DNA of 64,000 nt from positions 1-64,000 of the forward strand of contig JBILKR010000003.1 of assembly GCA_044376575.1 (NCBI GenBank), in the 5' to 3' direction. Positions 8,536 to 17,637 of this stretch are shown piece after piece. The translations under genes were made by a program, and so were the position numbers. How positions within the stretch are numbered: position 1 is the stretch's first letter; every line of letters begins with the position of its first letter. The notes under the pieces were generated by a model, which saw only the letters and a program-made list of their open reading frames with translations, did not search any database and was not told the origin of the DNA. This DNA is from BA4 sp044376575 (GTDB taxonomy: Bacteria > Bacteroidota > Bacteroidia > CAIKAF01).

Positions 8536-10000
8536 TAATTATCAAATACAACTAAATCAGCCTGATGCTTCATTGCCATTACAACCGAAGTCGAAGAAAC
8601 GTGTGGCGGTAATCGGTGGTGGTATTGCAGGTATTTCTGCTGCTTGCAATCTTGCCGAAAGAGGATTTGAGGTGCATCTTTTTGAAAAAGAAAAATTTTT
8701 GGGTGGTAAAGTTGGCTCATGGGAATTTGAATCCAACGGTGAACTATTGAGGACAGAGCATGGATTCCACGCATTTTTCAGACAGTATCATAACCTGCGT
8801 AATTTTCTGAAAAAATTAGGATGTGATCATCATTTAATTCCTATTGATGATTACGTTGTTTTGTTTGATCAAAATAAAAAACAAGGATTTAAAGGTCTTG
8901 ATCCAACTCCCGGATTCAATATATTGGATCTGCGGAAACATGGAGTGTTTAATTTCCTAACATTAATTAACCCCATGAGTATGCCTTTCCTGAATCTCAT
9001 GAAGTTTGATTTTGAAAAAACATACAAGCAATTTGATGGGGAGAGTTTTGAATCATTTGCCAACCGAACTATGATGCCGGCTAAAATGCGCTTGGTATTT
9101 AATTCGTTTGCACGTGCATTTTTTGCTGAACCTGAAGATATGTCGATGGCTGAATTAATCAAGAGTTTCCATTTTTATTTTTTAAGTAATGAAGATGGAT
9201 TGCTGTACGATGTATTGGATCAGGATTTTCAACATAGTTTTATTCAGTATTGCGAAAAATTTCTCTCTGCACATCATGCAACAATTCATTATAGTCAACC
9301 TGTTAACACAATCCATAAAACTGAAAACGGTTTTGAAATTGAAAATCAAAATTTTGATTATTGTGTGATATGTTCTGATGTGAAACATACAAAACGATTG
9401 ATGCAGTCGTCCACCGGATTTGAAGCATGGCCTGCTGCTGTAAATAAACTTACTGATCTTAAACAAAGCGGAAGATATGCTGTGTGGAGATTATGGACAG
9501 ATGTTTTTGAAAAAGATCAGTCATTACCTTTTTTCATATTTACTGATCGGTTAAAATGTTTAGACAGTGTAACCCTGTATCATAAAATGGAAAAAGAATC
9601 TGCTGAATGGAGTCAAAAAAATCAAGGTGGAATTTTTGAATTGCATAGTTATGCAGTTCCCAAAAATATGGTCTCTGATGATGAGGTGAAGGAAAGTCTG
9701 ATGGAAGAGTTTTTGCATTACTTCCCTGAATTGAAAGGAATGAATATTAAGCATTCTTATTTTCAGCATCGGGATGATTTCCCGGGTTTCCATACCCATC
9801 AATATGCCAACAGACCAGAAGTGATTACCGGAATTCCAGGATTATATGTTGCCGGCGACTGGGTTAAAATGAATAACTGTACCATGCTTATGGAAGCGGC
9901 ATTTACATCAGGATCAATTGCTGCAAATGAAATATTTTCTAAAGAAAATATTCAACAGAATCCTTTGGTTTCTGTTCCCCTGAAAGGAATATTTGCCTAA
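8495..10000 (+). CDS. FAD-dependent carotenoid desaturase-like oxidoreductase (CrtU/CruE type)
   Basis: Flavoenzyme of 501 residues from the ATG at 8495; a TTG at 8456 is possible but would lengthen an already unusual overlap with the Rieske gene. The dinucleotide-binding motif is at residues 37-52 (VAVIGGGIAGISAACN), followed by the FEKEKFLGGKVGSW ribose/flavin loop. The segment RTEHGFHAFFRQYHNLR and the C-terminal flavin motif VAGDWVKMNNCTMLMEAAFTSG match what I recall of the isorenieratene-synthase/beta-carotene desaturase branch rather than CrtI-type phytoene desaturases. It would act on a membrane-borne carotenoid. No other carotenoid gene (crtB, crtI, crtY, crtZ, blh) is in the window. 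Family assignment is good; the exact reaction is not. Confidence 0.82.
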   Translation: MEQYLRKKIRKKLSNYQIQLNQPDASLPLQPKSKKRVAVIGGGIAGISAACNLAERGFEVHLFEKEKFLGGKVGSWEFESNGELLRTEHGFHAFFRQYHNLRNFLKKLGCDHHLIPIDDYVVLFDQNKKQGFKGLDPTPGFNILDLRKHGVFNFLTLINPMSMPFLNLMKFDFEKTYKQFDGESFESFANRTMMPAKMRLVFNSFARAFFAEPEDMSMAELIKSFHFYFLSNEDGLLYDVLDQDFQHSFIQYCEKFLSAHHATIHYSQPVNTIHKTENGFEIENQNFDYCVICSDVKHTKRLMQSSTGFEAWPAAVNKLTDLKQSGRYAVWRLWTDVFEKDQSLPFFIFTDRLKCLDSVTLYHKMEKESAEWSQKNQGGIFELHSYAVPKNMVSDDEVKESLMEEFLHYFPELKGMNIKHSYFQHRDDFPGFHTHQYANRPEVITGIPGLYVAGDWVKMNNCTMLMEAAFTSGSIAANEIFSKENIQQNPLVSVPLKGIFA

Positions 10001-10040
10001 GCTTTTTTATCTCTCATATTTATTTTGCATTTTTGATGAT

Positions 10041-11633
10041 ATGCAATTACGTAACTTTTTTGCAGCTTTCATCTTCTCGTTTTTATATTCATGTAGCATC
10101 GATGGTACTTCATGGGATATCGACGGGTTAGCGCCTGTTGTTGAAACAACCTTTACATTGCAGGATGCTATTGGAAACACTGTATTGCAGGAAAATCCAG
10201 ACAGTGCACTAATTCTCAATTATCAGGATACGTTGAGTTTATTTGATCTGGATTCTTTAATTGCTATTCCTGATACGATGTATGCTTATGATATCAAGTG
10301 GACACTTCCTAATTTTACAATTCCTCCCGGGAGCACTCTGCCTGCTTTCCCCTTTAAACTTGAATTTGGTATTGGTAATCGTGCAGATTTAACTTCGGCG
10401 ATTATTAGTTCCGGTGAAATTAATGTCAAGATCAAATCTGTTATTCCAAGAAAAGTTTCAGTTCAATATACCATCCCTAAAGCAACACTAAACGGTGTTC
10501 CATTCACAATTACAGAAACTATTCCTGCAGCTACTCCCGGTGATACTACATTTTTCACTAAAACTATTGACCTCTCAGGCTATCTGCTGGATCTTAAAGG
10601 GGTAAATGCCAACGAAGTGAATGTATTATATATTTATCTCACGCCAACATTTGATCCCAATGGTGATCCATACCCGATAACTAATCAGCAGTTCTTATTT
10701 AAAGCTGAAAATAGATTAAACGAAATTCAGCCGGCTTTTGTACAAGGCAAATTTAAATCAGTAAATGAGCAAATCAATTCTGAATTATTATCTACACAAT
10801 TGTCTTCTTTTATTAAAGGCGGTTGGATTAATCTTGATAGTATTCGCTTGCAATTAAAATTTATCAACTCACTTGGTTTGGATATGCGTTTCAGGATATT
10901 GCAGCTTCAATCAGTGAGCGAAATTTATCAGAATACATTATCGCTTTCGCATCCATCTATTGGACAGTTTATCAATTTAGAGAGACCACAACATATTCCG
11001 AATTCTATTCCACCGGTTATTCCATCTCAATATAGTATGGTATTTAATTCAGGCAATAGCAATATTGAACAACTCGTTGAAAATTTACCCGATCGATTTA
11101 ATCTTAGTGCTCAGTTACAGTTGAATCCGAATAGTCAGGTTCAGTCGGCCAACGATTTTATTTATACTTCATATCCTCCAAAAATTACGTTGAGTGTTTC
11201 AACACCTTTGCGAGCTTCAGTGCAAAATATTTCATTTATTGATACCCTTGAAAATCCTGTTTTTAATGAGATACAAATAGATCGGTTTTTAGATGGAGAA
11301 TTAAAATTACAGGTTGAAAATAAATTTCCTCTGGGTGCTGAAATACAACTATACACAGTAAGTGAATCAGGAGTGATTACAGATTCACTCATTACTCAAA
11401 ACATAGTAAGTCCGGCTCCGGTGAATGCACAAAACCGTGTTGTGACTTCTTTATTTTCTACGCTTAATTTCCCCTTCGAATTAAATAAAGCATATCATAT
11501 AAAAAATGCATCACATATCATTATTAAAGCGAAGTTTAATACATCGCCGTCGATGCAACTTCTACAAATGTATAGCGACTACTTCTTGCGAATTAAACTT
11601 AAAGCTGATATTAAATACCGAATTCAATTGTAA
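10041..11633 (+). CDS. Outer-membrane lipoprotein of unknown function
   Basis: A 530-residue protein. I start it at the ATG at 10041 because this gives a proper lipoprotein signal (MQLRNFFAAFIFSFLYSC, with Cys18 as the lipidated residue) and avoids overlap with the gene before. The mature part is rich in beta-type sequence with many Thr, Ser, Asn and Pro residues and no recognisable catalytic motif. It shares its last base with the start of the next gene (TAATG), so it is coupled to the DUF5723 outer-membrane protein. It may be a surface lipoprotein working with that protein, but this is only suggested by position. Confidence 0.78.
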   Translation: MQLRNFFAAFIFSFLYSCSIDGTSWDIDGLAPVVETTFTLQDAIGNTVLQENPDSALILNYQDTLSLFDLDSLIAIPDTMYAYDIKWTLPNFTIPPGSTLPAFPFKLEFGIGNRADLTSAIISSGEINVKIKSVIPRKVSVQYTIPKATLNGVPFTITETIPAATPGDTTFFTKTIDLSGYLLDLKGVNANEVNVLYIYLTPTFDPNGDPYPITNQQFLFKAENRLNEIQPAFVQGKFKSVNEQINSELLSTQLSSFIKGGWINLDSIRLQLKFINSLGLDMRFRILQLQSVSEIYQNTLSLSHPSIGQFINLERPQHIPNSIPPVIPSQYSMVFNSGNSNIEQLVENLPDRFNLSAQLQLNPNSQVQSANDFIYTSYPPKITLSVSTPLRASVQNISFIDTLENPVFNEIQIDRFLDGELKLQVENKFPLGAEIQLYTVSESGVITDSLITQNIVSPAPVNAQNRVVTSLFSTLNFPFELNKAYHIKNASHIIIKAKFNTSPSMQLLQMYSDYFLRIKLKADIKYRIQL

Positions 11634-12886
11634 TGGATACGCTGAAAACTATATGGTATGTGCTTCCTGTTTATCTGATGTTTAATAACTCATCATTTCA
11701 TCAGCATTTTATGCATCGCTATGGTAATTCCAAAAGAGCTGTTCAAATACATACGAATGCTGAATTTGGATCATCTGCAATCAATACATTATTTATTCAT
11801 CAATTTTTAACCGGAAATTATCTGGATGAATCTTTAAAAAATTCAGTATCCGACCGTTTACTTTCATCCAATCGATTTGGCTTGGATTGGAATTCGGAAG
11901 TAAGTTATTTTAATATGAATGATTCTTTGATTGGAAAGGGGTGGGGGTTTTATGCCGGTTTCAAAAACAGATTGTATGCTGAAGGAAATTTCAGCCGAGA
12001 TCTTTTCCGTCTTGCATTTTATGGAAATAAAGAGTTTGCAGGTGATACTGCACATTTATCAGGAACTGCAGGTTCGTTAATGATGTATCAGCAATTTCAA
12101 ATGGGGTTTGTAAAAAACTGGATAAGACCTTCTTCGTCACATACACTGGGTTTTGCCTTGAGTTATGTTAATGGAAATTTTTACAATAATGCATCACTTC
12201 AACGATTTACTTTATTTACTGAAGCAAATGCTGAGTATATTGATGTGAATGCCAATGCTTCATTGAATTTTCAAAAACCGGAAGATTTTACCTTTTTTAA
12301 AAATAATGGAACAGGTCTTTCATTGGATTTGGATTATCAGTATTCATGGGGTAAAAATACTGTTTCATTTCAGGCACATGATATCGGATTTATTTATTGG
12401 TCAAGACCACTACAATCCTATCGTGTGGACTCAACACTACTGTTTTCAGGAGTGGAGATTTCAAATGTGTTTTCCAATCCCGGAGAGTCTTTTAGTCAGT
12501 TAGTAGATTCACTGGATCAATATTACCTGAAACGAGAAGATCAAACCATGGGATATATATTTCTGCCTGCACAGTTTCATGCTGCATACACTCGCTTTTT
12601 TCTTGACAATAGGATTGTTTTTCAATGCGGTGTCAATGCCCGGATCAGTCAGTCATATTTCCCATATACTTATGCAAGAGGTATTTTTTATCCACACACA
12701 CGCTTGATGATAGGCACTTCATTGGGATATGGTGGTTTTGGAACCCTAAATGTCGGCTTCGAATTAGGTGTTGATTTTGGTAAAGGATATACGATGATAT
12801 TACATACTAAAAATCTGGAAGGCATCATCCCGAATACATTTTCAACCGGATTAAGTGCTGGCCTTAAATTATCCAGGAATTTTTAA
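11633..12886 (+). CDS. DUF5723-like outer-membrane beta-barrel protein
   Basis: A 417-residue protein that alternates hydrophobic and polar residues in short aromatic-capped strands, as in outer-membrane beta barrels (for example RLMIGTSLGYGGFGTLNVGF and the final GLSAGLKLSRNF ending in Phe). The arrangement, including early NAEFGSSAINTLFIHQFLTG and the RLSSNR region, looks like the DUF5723 family found throughout Bacteroidota. The N-terminal segment is weakly hydrophobic and could be a signal. It overlaps the lipoprotein stop by one base and is followed 2 bases later by a T9SS substrate gene, so the three form one unit. Confidence 0.8.
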   Translation: MDTLKTIWYVLPVYLMFNNSSFHQHFMHRYGNSKRAVQIHTNAEFGSSAINTLFIHQFLTGNYLDESLKNSVSDRLLSSNRFGLDWNSEVSYFNMNDSLIGKGWGFYAGFKNRLYAEGNFSRDLFRLAFYGNKEFAGDTAHLSGTAGSLMMYQQFQMGFVKNWIRPSSSHTLGFALSYVNGNFYNNASLQRFTLFTEANAEYIDVNANASLNFQKPEDFTFFKNNGTGLSLDLDYQYSWGKNTVSFQAHDIGFIYWSRPLQSYRVDSTLLFSGVEISNVFSNPGESFSQLVDSLDQYYLKREDQTMGYIFLPAQFHAAYTRFFLDNRIVFQCGVNARISQSYFPYTYARGIFYPHTRLMIGTSLGYGGFGTLNVGFELGVDFGKGYTMILHTKNLEGIIPNTFSTGLSAGLKLSRNF

Positions 12887-12888
12887 TT

Positions 12889-14367
12889 ATGAGATTTATT
12901 CTAAAATTATTTCTTATTGTTTGTGCGACACTATCAATGATAGCAAAAGCTCAGCAACCTTTCTTCAGAACATACGGCGGCGGCTATTATGATGCGGCAT
13001 ATAGTATTCAGGAAACACCTGATTCAGGTTATATTGTAGCGGGCGTCACTTCAAGTTATGGTCTTGAAGAATCTGATGTATTAATTTTTAAAACCGATAG
13101 AAATGGTCAGCAACAATGGATGAAAATGTATGGAGGAAGTGGAAGCGATGGAGCCAAAAAACTGATGAAAGCACCAGGTGGCAATGGATTTATTTTGGCA
13201 GGTCATACGAATAGTTATGGTGCCGGCCAGTATGACTTTTATGTTGTTTACATTGATTTGAATGGTGATACCTTATGGACTAAAACATTCGGTGGTTCTG
13301 ACTGGGATATGGCTTACGATATTGATACAACATTTGATCAAAATATAATTGTTACAGGTGAAACCAGCAGCTTTGGTAATGGAAATAAAGATGTGTGGGT
13401 AATAAAAATTGATTTAAATGGCAATATAATCTGGTCACAAACGATTGGTGGAGTTGAGGATGATTTTGCTACGCGCATATTTCAGGACAGAGACAGTAAC
13501 ATTGTTGCCCTTGGAGAAACCAGCAGCGGATTGAATAATAACAAAGACTTTTATTTTGTAAAGCTAAATTCTGCAGGTGATACGCTTTTTACTAAAATTT
13601 ATGGAACACCTGAAGAGGAATGGTTTACTTCCGGCGATTTATATTTTGATAATTCTGATAACATGTCGTATTGCATAGGTGGCAATAGATATGTTGCAGC
13701 AAATGATATTACTATTGATGTTCTATACAGGTTGGATATCAATGGCAACTTTTTGTATTCAGTGGAGGGAAGTCCTTTATTTCCCTATGAAAGGTTGCAG
13801 ACAATAGTTAAAAATGAAGGTTTAGGGGGAAAATTTTATGCAGCATATACCTATAAAGATGATGCATCAACAAAATATCAGATTAGTTTTAGAAGAACAT
13901 CTTATGGTTTCAGTTCAGTTGTACATGCCACCATATTTGGAACTTCCAAAAATGAATTCACGTATGATATCATTAAAACATTTGATTCTTCTTATGTTAT
14001 CGTTGGAATGATTGAAAACTTTGGACCTGGCCCGTATGCTTGTTTTATGGTTAAAACAGATAGTCTTGGAGCAACAACAAATACACCTGTAATGGCAATG
14101 GATGAAATGGATGAACATATCATTCAATCTGTTTATCCGAATCCTGCCAGAGAAAAAATTTATATATCCTTACCTGATGATTTGATGAAAAAAATAAAAT
14201 CCATTTCTTTTATAGATGCATCAGGAAGTGAGAAGATTAATTTATCTGAATCAGAATTAATAAGTAATCTTTCAGTAGATATATTATTATTAAATCCCGG
14301 CTGTTATTGGATTCGAATGATTACTTTAGACCGTATATATACAGTGCCTATAATTAAGGTTGAATAA
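12889..14367 (+). CDS. T9SS type A-sorted secreted protein with propeller-like repeats
   Basis: The 492-residue protein has a signal peptide (MRFILKLFLIVCATLSMIAK, cleavage before QQPFF). Residues about 25-380 hold repeats of roughly 50-55 residues with the pattern GG-x-D-A-x-x-(I/M) ... G-(Y/F)-I-(V/L)-(A/T)-G-x-T-S ... D-x-(W/F)-(V/I)-(V/I)-K-(I/L)-D-x-N-G-(N/D), typical of SBBP/delta-60-like beta-propeller proteins. The last 80 or so residues carry the Por secretion tail (SVYPNPAREKIYISL and a final strand), which directs export through the type IX system and cell-surface attachment or release. The function is probably structural or binding. Confidence 0.9.
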   Translation: MRFILKLFLIVCATLSMIAKAQQPFFRTYGGGYYDAAYSIQETPDSGYIVAGVTSSYGLEESDVLIFKTDRNGQQQWMKMYGGSGSDGAKKLMKAPGGNGFILAGHTNSYGAGQYDFYVVYIDLNGDTLWTKTFGGSDWDMAYDIDTTFDQNIIVTGETSSFGNGNKDVWVIKIDLNGNIIWSQTIGGVEDDFATRIFQDRDSNIVALGETSSGLNNNKDFYFVKLNSAGDTLFTKIYGTPEEEWFTSGDLYFDNSDNMSYCIGGNRYVAANDITIDVLYRLDINGNFLYSVEGSPLFPYERLQTIVKNEGLGGKFYAAYTYKDDASTKYQISFRRTSYGFSSVVHATIFGTSKNEFTYDIIKTFDSSYVIVGMIENFGPGPYACFMVKTDSLGATTNTPVMAMDEMDEHIIQSVYPNPAREKIYISLPDDLMKKIKSISFIDASGSEKINLSESELISNLSVDILLLNPGCYWIRMITLDRIYTVPIIKVE

Positions 14368-14369
14368 AA

Positions 14370-14771
14370 TCAATCTATTTTTTGCATGTTGATCTCGTCG
14401 ATAACAACATATGCCTGAGGGAAAAAAGGTTGTAATTGCATCCAGAATAATGTAGCATCAAGCCTGGTTTTAAAATCTCCAACACGAACTTTAAAGTTGG
14501 GTGATTCCCAGATCAAATACGCATTTTCATTGGTGAAATCTTTAAGAAATTGTGATTTAACTGCATTAGCCAAAGTTCGTGCATTATTTCCTGATTCAGA
14601 ACAAAGTTGCACTCGAAATCCTTTAGGTTTAACTTCTTTAATCTGCTCGTGATAGCCCGCAATTGTACTTTCTAAACCATTATCATAATGAATTACCATT
14701 GTTCCTTCGGTTTGCCCATATATGATAAAATGAGAAAAGAAAACTATAAAAAATAGATTTACAAACTTCAT
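14370..14771 (-). CDS. SPOR-domain secreted protein
   Basis: A 133-residue protein with an N-terminal signal peptide (VNLFFIVFFSHFIIYGQ). Residues about 50-128 fit a SPOR domain: a first strand GFRVQLCSES, helix RTLANAVKSQFL, second strand and the diagnostic PNFKVRVGDFKTRLDATLFWMQL. SPOR domains bind denuded septal peptidoglycan, so the protein should act in the periplasm. It converges with the T9SS gene with only 2 bases between their stops, and there is no room for a separate terminator. Confidence 0.88.
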   Translation of the reverse strand: MKFVNLFFIVFFSHFIIYGQTEGTMVIHYDNGLESTIAGYHEQIKEVKPKGFRVQLCSESGNNARTLANAVKSQFLKDFTNENAYLIWESPNFKVRVGDFKTRLDATLFWMQLQPFFPQAYVVIDEINMQKID

Positions 14772-14847
14772 TCGATAAAAGTAAGAAAAGTTTATTTACT
14801 AACGTGTGTTTCGCTTTATCCTTGTATAAGTATAAATATATACTGTA

Positions 14848-15039
14848 TTAGTTTTCAGAATGTGTAAATGATCGTAAACACTCACCGCAAAGGCAATCAA
14901 CATATTTTGTGCGAAGGGAAGCAAGAATATCTTTCGTTAAAAAAATCTGTTCGCATTGACAACCTGCATCTTCGTTGCAAATAAATTCCTTATTGCAACG
15001 CGGACACATTTTATTGACCAATTTCTTTTTTTCTGACAT
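14848..15039 (-). CDS. Cysteine-rich CWC-type small protein
   Basis: A 63-residue cytosolic protein with eight Cys in paired positions: CPRC near the start, C and CQC in ICNEDAGCQCEQ, and CLCGEC near the end. This is the pattern of the Cys_rich_CWC family of putative zinc-binding proteins of unknown function. It overlaps the folB gene by 29 bases on the same strand, so it is the last gene of the gltX-folB unit. Its start (ATG at 15039) lies inside folB. Confidence 0.82.
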   Translation of the reverse strand: MSEKKKLVNKMCPRCNKEFICNEDAGCQCEQIFLTKDILASLRTKYVDCLCGECLRSFTHSEN

Positions 15040-15394
15040 CGTCTAAAAATATTGTTATCCTTGCTTTTTCTGTTTCCCCGCCAACAGGTGGCTGGTGTTT
15101 GTCAACACAAACCATCACGTTTTTTAAAAGTGGAAACGAATTACCAATATGCATAACAATTTTGTAGGCCAGATGTTCAATAAGAGAAACAGGAATTTTC
15201 ATTTCACTTTCAACTAAGCGATAAATTTCTTCATAATTAATGGTTCCGCTCAGGTTGTCATTTATGGCTGCTTCATCAATTTCTGTCTCTAATGTTACCG
15301 AAACAGAATACCAGCCACCTTTTTCTCTTTCAAAAGAATGTACGCCATGATAGGCGTAAAACTTCATATTATTTAATTCAATTTTACCTTTCAC
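15011..15394 (-). CDS. folB: Dihydroneopterin aldolase
   Basis: Cleaves 7,8-dihydroneopterin to 6-hydroxymethyl-dihydropterin and glycolaldehyde in folate synthesis. The family core IELNNMKFYAYHGVHSFERE is followed by the INYEEIYRLVE active-site Glu region, the LIEHLAYKI segment and the strand with Lys (VMVCVDKHQPPVGG). I prefer the GTG at 15394, giving 127 residues; a TTG at 15418 would overlap gltX, and the ATG at 15367 would cut the first strand. It lies 8 bases after gltX, so it is co-transcribed, and its 3' end overlaps the CWC gene. Confidence 0.92.
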   Translation of the reverse strand: MKGKIELNNMKFYAYHGVHSFEREKGGWYSVSVTLETEIDEAAINDNLSGTINYEEIYRLVESEMKIPVSLIEHLAYKIVMHIGNSFPLLKNVMVCVDKHQPPVGGETEKARITIFLDDVRKKEIGQ

Positions 15395-15402
15395 AAAAGG
15401 TT

Positions 15403-16935
15403 TTATATGGATTGACAAACTTCAAGGCCCTTCTTCATTCTATCAATTGTATCATTTTTGCCCAGTATTGATGCAATATCAAATACTGCAGGTCCTATTA
15501 ATGAACCGGTTAAATAGATACGTATAATCGGCATGATAGCTCCAACTCCCATTTGCATGCTTTCCAGTATCTGTTTTATTTCCGTCTCTAATTCAGTTGC
15601 ACTAAAGTTTTCAAGTGTTGAGTATCGTTCAATGATTTTTTCAATCACAGATGCAGATTCAGGCTTCCATTTTTTCTTTAGTTGGTCTATATCCAATGCA
15701 CTTGGTGCATGAAAGAAATATCCTGATTCGTTGTATATATCTTTGGGGAACAAAGCCCTTTCTTTAAGGGCTGAAGTAACACGAACTAATTTATTCATGT
15801 CCACCTGAATGCCATCGTTCTCAAAATAGGGTTTAACAAGTGCTGCCAACTGTTCGTCTGTTTTTTCGCGTAAATAATGCTGGTTAAACCATCGCGCCTT
15901 ATCCACATCAAATTTCGCTCCTGATTTGGAAACCCTTTCCAAACTAAATGCATCAATTAATTCCTGCATGGTAAATACCTCTTTATTGTCTGCCGGGTGC
16001 CATCCTAACAATGCAACAATATTTACCACAGCATCGGCAAACCATCCCGACTCTCTGTATCCAGAAGAAATTTCACCAGAAAACGGATCTTTCCATTCCA
16101 GCGGGAATACCGGAAATCCCAATCTGTCACCGTCACGTTTGCTTAGTTTACCGTTTCCGTCAGGTTTTAGAATTAATGGAAGATGTGCAAATTCAGGCAT
16201 TACATTCTCCCATCCCAGATATTTATATAGCAACACATGGAGCGGGGCAGAGGGTAACCATTCTTCCCCACGGATTACGTGTGAAATACGCATCAGGTAA
16301 TCATCAACAACATTGGCCAGGTGATATGTAGGCATACCATCAGACTTGAACAATACTTTATCATCAATATTATTGGAATTTACCACAACTACACCACGTA
16401 TTAAATCAGTGAGTTTTATTTCTTCGTTTCTCGGAATCTTGATACGAATGACATAAGGTTCACCTGAATCCAATCTACGCTTTACTTCATCTGCAGGAAG
16501 CGTCAGTGAGTTTTTCATGTTCACCCTGGTGATGTTATTGTATTGCCATGAATTATTCCCTGCGGCCTTCATTTTTTCACGAATGGACTCCAGCTCTTCC
16601 GATGAATCAAATGCGTAATAAGCATGCCCTTGTTCTATCAGAAATTCTGCATACTGACTATACATCTCTTTTCTTTCACTTTGACGATAAGGCTCATCCG
16701 GACCACCGATATGTACTCCTTCATCAAATTGAATTCCGCACCAGGTAAGAGAATCCACGATGTATTGCTCTGCTCCCGGATAAAAACGGGTTTGGTCTGT
16801 GTCTTCAATTCGTAATATTAATTTACCATTGTGCTTGCGTGCAAAAAGGTAATTATATAATGCAGTACGAACACCACCCAGGTGTAATGGTCCCGTTGGA
16901 CTGGGGGCAAATCGAACTCTGATTTCTCTTTCCAT
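15403..16935 (-). CDS. gltX: Glutamyl-tRNA synthetase
   Basis: Charges tRNA-Glu with glutamate. The 510 residues contain the class I HIGH equivalent (PSPTGPLHLGG, residues 11-21) and the KMSKS equivalent GKLSKRDGDR near residue 262, followed by the anticodon-binding helical domain. Length and order are normal for a bacterial discriminating or non-discriminating enzyme; the sequence alone does not tell which. It heads a unit with folB and the CWC protein. A minus-strand TAnnTTTG box lies at 16954-16961. Confidence 0.97.
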   Translation of the reverse strand: MEREIRVRFAPSPTGPLHLGGVRTALYNYLFARKHNGKLILRIEDTDQTRFYPGAEQYIVDSLTWCGIQFDEGVHIGGPDEPYRQSERKEMYSQYAEFLIEQGHAYYAFDSSEELESIREKMKAAGNNSWQYNNITRVNMKNSLTLPADEVKRRLDSGEPYVIRIKIPRNEEIKLTDLIRGVVVVNSNNIDDKVLFKSDGMPTYHLANVVDDYLMRISHVIRGEEWLPSAPLHVLLYKYLGWENVMPEFAHLPLILKPDGNGKLSKRDGDRLGFPVFPLEWKDPFSGEISSGYRESGWFADAVVNIVALLGWHPADNKEVFTMQELIDAFSLERVSKSGAKFDVDKARWFNQHYLREKTDEQLAALVKPYFENDGIQVDMNKLVRVTSALKERALFPKDIYNESGYFFHAPSALDIDQLKKKWKPESASVIEKIIERYSTLENFSATELETEIKQILESMQMGVGAIMPIIRIYLTGSLIGPAVFDIASILGKNDTIDRMKKGLEVCQSI

Positions 16936-16953
16936 ACAATTCTTTTAAGGCCT

Positions 16954-16961
16954 CAAAAATA
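16954..16961 (-). promoter_or_regulatory. Probable -7 box for gltX
   Basis: CAAAAATA on the plus strand reads TATTTTTG on the minus strand, a match to the Bacteroidota -7 consensus TAnnTTTG. It lies 18 bases upstream of the gltX ATG. I see no good -33 TTTG at the right spacing, so support is from the -7 box alone. Confidence 0.4.
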
Positions 16962-17001
16962 GCAATTATTGAATGAAATAAATTCCTCAGTTGCTCGGTT
17001 A

Positions 17002-17637
17002 TTATTTCATCATAATATTTATCAACTGGAATAATGCCAAACCGATAAATAATATTCCAATCAGGAGATTCATCCATTGCTTGATGGCTTTGAACTTACG
17101 CACAACAAAAGCGCTGAATAAAGCATATAACATCAAGCAAGCGAATGTTCCCAGCGTTGTAGCAAGAACAAAAACCAATATGTGAGAAGTTTCAAAAATT
17201 AGCAGGTTTTTACTGCTCATCCCTGAAGCCCAGACCACCCAAAAAGGTATAGCCACCGGATTAAGCGCACTTACAAGTAATCCCTTCCAAAAACTGCCAA
17301 TGATTTTTCGGGGTTGATGATCGTCTTTCTGGTTATGTTTTCTTGATTTTAATCCTGCTAGAATATTCATGATCCCCATTACGATAAAAACAGGAATAAC
17401 AAATAATTCCAGTCCGGTCTGAATGGAAGGTCTTGTATTGATCCATCCGGAAAACTGTACTCCGATAAACGCCTGTACAGCTTCTACAAGCACTGCAGCA
17501 AGCGCCAGCCAGAAAGCACCTTTAATGCCTTGTTGCGTGGTGGTTTGCATTACATTCAGGCTAATCATTCCGGGAGGAAGTGAAAAGATAAAGCTAATAC
17601 CAAATCCAATTAAAAATTCACGGATATAATCATTCAT
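17002..17637 (-). CDS. LysE/RhtB-family exporter
   Basis: A 211-residue inner-membrane protein with six predicted membrane segments and the family motif near the N-terminus (IFSLPPGMISLNVMQTTTQQG). The family exports amino acids or their derivatives by proton motive force. It overlaps the ATP-grasp gene by 8 bases and is the last gene of a four-gene operon, so it may export what that ligase makes. The substrate is not known. Confidence 0.88.
   Translation of the reverse strand: MNDYIREFLIGFGISFIFSLPPGMISLNVMQTTTQQGIKGAFWLALAAVLVEAVQAFIGVQFSGWINTRPSIQTGLELFVIPVFIVMGIMNILAGLKSRKHNQKDDHQPRKIIGSFWKGLLVSALNPVAIPFWVVWASGMSSKNLLIFETSHILVFVLATTLGTFACLMLYALFSAFVVRKFKAIKQWMNLLIGILFIGLALFQLINIMMK

Noticed and set aside
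15926..16300. 124-codon plus-strand ORF opposite gltX
   Set aside because: It lies antisense to the conserved KLSKR region of glutamyl-tRNA synthetase and is a shadow frame.
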